A stretch of 64,000 nt of DNA, taken from the NCBI GenBank assembly GCA_945859605.1, contig OX243825.1, positions 16,312,997 through 16,376,996 of the forward strand, written 5' to 3'. The DNA comes from Lumbricus rubellus. Its lineage: Eukaryota > Annelida > Clitellata > Crassiclitellata > Lumbricidae. This document shows, one piece after another, positions 60,842 through 64,000 of the stretch. The position numbers and the translations under genes were made by a program. The notes below the pieces were generated by a model. It saw nothing but the letters and a program-made list of their open reading frames with translations. It was not told the origin of the DNA and did no database searches. How positions within the stretch are numbered: position 1 is the first letter of the stretch; each line of letters begins with the position of its first letter.

Positions 60842-61690
60842 CATAGGCTATCAAAGCGCATGACATTCAAAGCGCGTGACAAATCCAGGCACGTGACTCA
60901 CCACAGTGAGTGATATATCAAAGTGAGTGACATATCAAAGCTATAGTGACATATCAAAGCGCGTGACATTCAAAGCGCATGACATTCAAAGCGCGTGACA
61001 AATCCAGGCACGTGACTCACCACAGTGAGTGATATATCAAAGTGAGTGACATATCAAAGCTATAGTGACATATCAAAGCGCGTGACATTCAAAGCGCATG
61101 ACATTCAAAGCGCGTAACAAATCCAGGCACGTGACTCACCACAGTGAGTGATATATCAAAGTGAGTGACATATCAAAGCTATAGTGACATATCAAAGCGC
61201 GTGACATTCAAAGCGCATGACATTCAAAGCGCGTAACAAATCCAGGCACGTGACTCACCACAGTGAGTGATATATCAAAGTGAGTGACATATCAAAGCTA
61301 TAGTGACATATCAAAGCGCGTGACATTCAAAGCGCATGACATTCAAAGCGCGTAACAAATCCAGGCACGTGACTCACCACAGTGAGTGATATATCAAAGT
61401 GAGTGACATATCAAAGCTATAGTGACATATCAAAGCGCGTGACATTCAAAGCGCATGACATTCAAAGCGCGTAACAAATCCAGGCACGTGACTCACCACA
61501 GTGAGTGATATATCAAAGTGAGTGACATATCAAAGCTATAGTGACATATCAAAGCGCGTGACATTCAAAGCGCATGACATTCAAAGCGCGTGACAAATCC
61601 AGGCACGTGACTCACCACAGTGAGTGATATATCAAAGTGAGTGACATATCAAAGTGCGTGACATATTAAAGTGCGTGACATATCAAAGTG
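60842..61690 (+). repeat. 119-bp satellite, seven copies
   Basis: CAGGCACGTGACTCACC recurs at 60886, 61005, 61124, 61243, 61362, 61481 and 61600, exactly 119 bp apart, nearly identical. The monomer is built from smaller GTGACATATCAAAG/GTGACATTCAAAGC units, contains CACGTG and a GTGACTCAC...GTGAGT hairpin. The right edge decays into short GTGACATATCAAAG units. Confidence 0.97.
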
Positions 61691-61784
61691 TGTGACCTAT
61701 CAGAGTGTGCGACGAGTTATAGGCCTACGTGGCACCGTGATGACTCAAAGAATTAATGGTTGGCCTATAGTTGAGCCTGGGCGA

Positions 61785-61992
61785 TCAGAGTATATATATA
61801 TATATTTCACACACTACCGGTTTCATTATTTAACTTCCTCCTTTCTCTACTCCTTCTCCTTCCCTTCCTCCTGTCTCCGTCTTCTCATCCTCCATCACCT
61901 TCTCCTTCTCCTTCTGCTTATCCTGTTTCTTCCTTTCATTATCATCACCATCATCATCCTCGTCCGCTTCATGATTCACCGCCTCTTTCTAC

Positions 61993-62027
<35 letters not shown>

Positions 62028-62040
62028 GGTTCGACAACAA
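61785..62040 (+). repeat. TA, CTT and CAT low-complexity tracts
   Basis: (TA)n at 61793, pyrimidine-rich 61830-61930, (CAT)n at 61996-62030. Confidence 0.85.
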
Positions 62041-62159
62041 CGACTTAGAAGTAGTGTGTTTTTGCAGTTCTGTATAATACGTCTTATGTAGGAGCCACCT
62101 GGTTTCTGTATTCCAACTCTTGACACTTAGCTTGTCCAAAACCCATTACTCCTCACAGG

Positions 62160-63215
62160 AACAGTTGCTGCCGCTTAACCGCCATCCAACGCTTGGGGGC
62201 GTGACTTCAAGACTGATTGACAGCAGAACTTTTTAGCCACGCCCTCTCCAAGAGTCGGTTGCTGAGGATGTGATGCGGAGAGGCTGAATAATAGCATCTG
62301 AGTGGTGGAACTCGGACGAGCGTCACACTTGAGTAAAAGGCAGGCGCTCTTATCGCACTGGGGCAATCTGATTTCGACTTCCTATGCCGAACGTCGATGT
62401 TGGCTGTTGTTCTTGGCAGGCGAACAACTTGGGTTTCTGATATATTGGTTCTCGTTACTCTGATAGGTATAGGCCTCGTTGAGATACGACGATGCGCGTA
62501 CGGTTCCTGAGTTATTGGCCAAGAATTACTGCGGCGATTTAGTCAGATATTGTTGTGCCTAGGCGATGATCTTTTGCTCTTTACTGTAACTGGGGTATTG
62601 TTCCATTTTTAACCGATTTTTGACGTCCGTCACAGTTCCTGAGCTTTGAACATAGACTTAGTTAGGTACCGAGTCCAACTGGTTACATTTCAGACAATCA
62701 GGATAGTAGCTTTATAAACGCCAGCCTGTATACAAAAAGATAAAGTTTGAGATACTGCAGATTGATACTACAATTGAAAGAAAACCATTTCAACTGGAAG
62801 GTTGTTTATCTTCGGAATCGAAGTTACGGAAACAAAAATCTGCATTCAGCGCTGATTTTCCAAGAGTAAACTTTCAGCTGTCAACATAGACAAAAATTAT
62901 TTGAACTGTTTAAGTTATTACTGAGTATTGAGGGTTTGCGTAGGAGTCTTTCAGTATCGTAGAACTCGACCGGAAATTGCTGCTAGTGTTTTTTTAAAGG
63001 CCGAATAAAACTGATCTTATTAGTTAAGGCAACAACTTTGGATAGTATAATTATACCGACGAGGAATCAAAGTTACTTATACCAGAACGAAGAGCGTTAC
63101 ACTAATCTAGGTGACAAAGGATAATCGAAAAGTTAAGTCTGATAATAATAATATTCGACACGGATTCTTTTCAGCTTCGTTGAGTCCGTAAGTGGACATC
63201 TGAACTCGTCTGACA
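62160..63215 (+). promoter_or_regulatory. 5' flank and probable 5' UTR of the terminal gene
   Basis: Microsatellites end here. GC-box/CACCC-like motifs (GGGGGCGTG at 62195, CCACGCCC at 62237) and a TGATTGACAG site at 62214-62223 (the composite PBX/MEIS-PREP sequence) lie about 1 kb upstream of the ATG. No TATA box or mapped start; role inferred from position. Confidence 0.4.
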
Positions 63216-63541
63216 ATGTACGAGGTCAACCAGTCCGTCTCGCAAGGCTACAGCGCCCAGCCATCCATGAAGCAGCTCCTCAACTCCGTGACCGGACACG
63301 AGATGCTCCTGCCAGCAGCCGCAGCCACCTACCTGCCTCCCTACGCGTCAAAGGGGTCGTACTATCAGCCGTCTTCATCTCAGATGGAATCCGATAGCAG
63401 CGGAGCAGGAGGAGGATGTCTATCGAACCGCTACCCGCAGCTCCAACCTCCGACACAGGACAATCTGACAGGTGTCCTCCACCACCACCAGCACCACCAG
63501 GGAGCATCCCTTCACAACCCAGCGGGGGACCATCCGGGCCT

Positions 63542-63572
<31 letters not shown>

Positions 63573-64000
63573 TGCCCGGGTCTAGACCCCGACCGTTCAT
63601 CCATGACCGAAGCAGCAGCGGCAGCCGCAGCCGCCTACGCTTCCTCCTCGTCTTCCGCTCACCACCTCCCGCTTCACCTTCAGTCACCTTCCGGCTTCAG
63701 TCCACCGTCCACTCCCCTCTTCCAGTCCCAGAAAGCGTCCCTCAACATCTCCGCCTTCCGAGGCTCCATAACCGGAGATGGATACGCACCGAGAATGTCG
63801 GACTTCGTCGGACTCGGGTCGGTCAACGGCGGCGGCGGATCGGCCTACGACGGAGTGGGACTCGGAGGACCGGGAGGAGGAGGACTCCAGTCGCCGTACC
63901 ACGGAGGAGGGCAGCAGCAGTCCAACAGTTTCCTGCAGACGGCCGGATGCAGTGCCTTTCAGAAGCTGTCTCCGTGGTCCTCGCAGTCTCCGTGTGGTCC
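63216..64000 (+). CDS. N-terminal exon of a low-complexity, transcription-factor-like protein (3' partial)
   Basis: The frame is open from the ATG at 63216 (ACAATGT) to the window end, 261 codons, with no visible donor. Codon use is markedly GC-rich compared with the window. Composition: SMKQLLNSVTGHEM near residues 17-30, a His-rich stretch (HHHQHHQ), nine Gln in a row near 110-118, a polyalanine run near 132-139, Ser runs, Gly-rich patches and SAFQKLSPWSSQSP at the end. Homopolymer runs of this kind are typical of N-terminal regions of animal developmental transcription factors. No DNA-binding domain is reached, so the family stays open. The long antisense frame (63280-63687) is a shadow of the GC-rich coding strand. 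Confidence 0.7.

Noticed and set aside
60842..61690. CRISPR-like regular array
   Set aside because: Period is exact but there are no unique spacers; eukaryotic context; ordinary satellite.
63280..63902. Antisense frames of 135 and 72 codons
   Set aside because: Mirror of GC-rich coding sequence on the plus strand; the plus frame has the better start and composition.

Overview
This is a stretch of an animal nuclear genome, AT-rich, with intron-rich genes (GT/AG introns) set in dense transposon relics and microsatellites. The three recognisable housekeeping genes have metazoan gene structures. The repeat style (tRNA-derived SINEs, CR1-like LINE tails, many short terminal-inverted-repeat elements, frequent TAGGCCTA) suggests a marine invertebrate, perhaps a deuterostome such as an echinoderm or hemichordate. 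I cannot fix the species from sequence alone.

Gene layout: (1) 9-4273, plus strand: the last six coding exons of NDUFV1, the 51-kDa FMN / iron-sulfur subunit of mitochondrial complex I. (2) 33214 down to 7905, minus strand: a complete 22-exon ATP-dependent 6-phosphofructokinase (824 residues), assembled exon by exon with every phase agreeing. NDUFV1 and PFK converge tail to tail. (3) 37455-47688, plus strand: a complete 13-exon MTMR9, a catalytically dead myotubularin (562 residues), divergent from PFK across a 4.2-kb gap. (4) 63216 to the window end, plus strand: the first 261 codons of a low-complexity protein resembling the N-terminus of a developmental transcription factor; family not identified. 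The three identified genes have unrelated jobs (respiration, glycolysis, phosphoinositide regulation), so I see no operon-like logic.

Mobile DNA: at least eighteen terminal-inverted-repeat elements have ends I could place, most of them with target-site duplications. They include hAT-like elements with 8-bp duplications (one keeps a BED-finger ORF), two MULE-like elements with 9-bp duplications, three Tc1/mariner-type fold-back elements at TA (two keep transposase relics), and a set of 69-86 bp hairpins bounded by TTAA. Two LINE lineages are present, each with a SINE family that appears to share its 3' tail. Several insertions lie 0-20 bp from PFK splice donors.

Satellite DNA: 47.7-62 kb has no recognisable host gene. 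It holds a 440-bp GTAT microsatellite, an 8-mer minisatellite (59.8-60.35 kb) and seven copies of a 119-bp satellite (60.84-61.69 kb).
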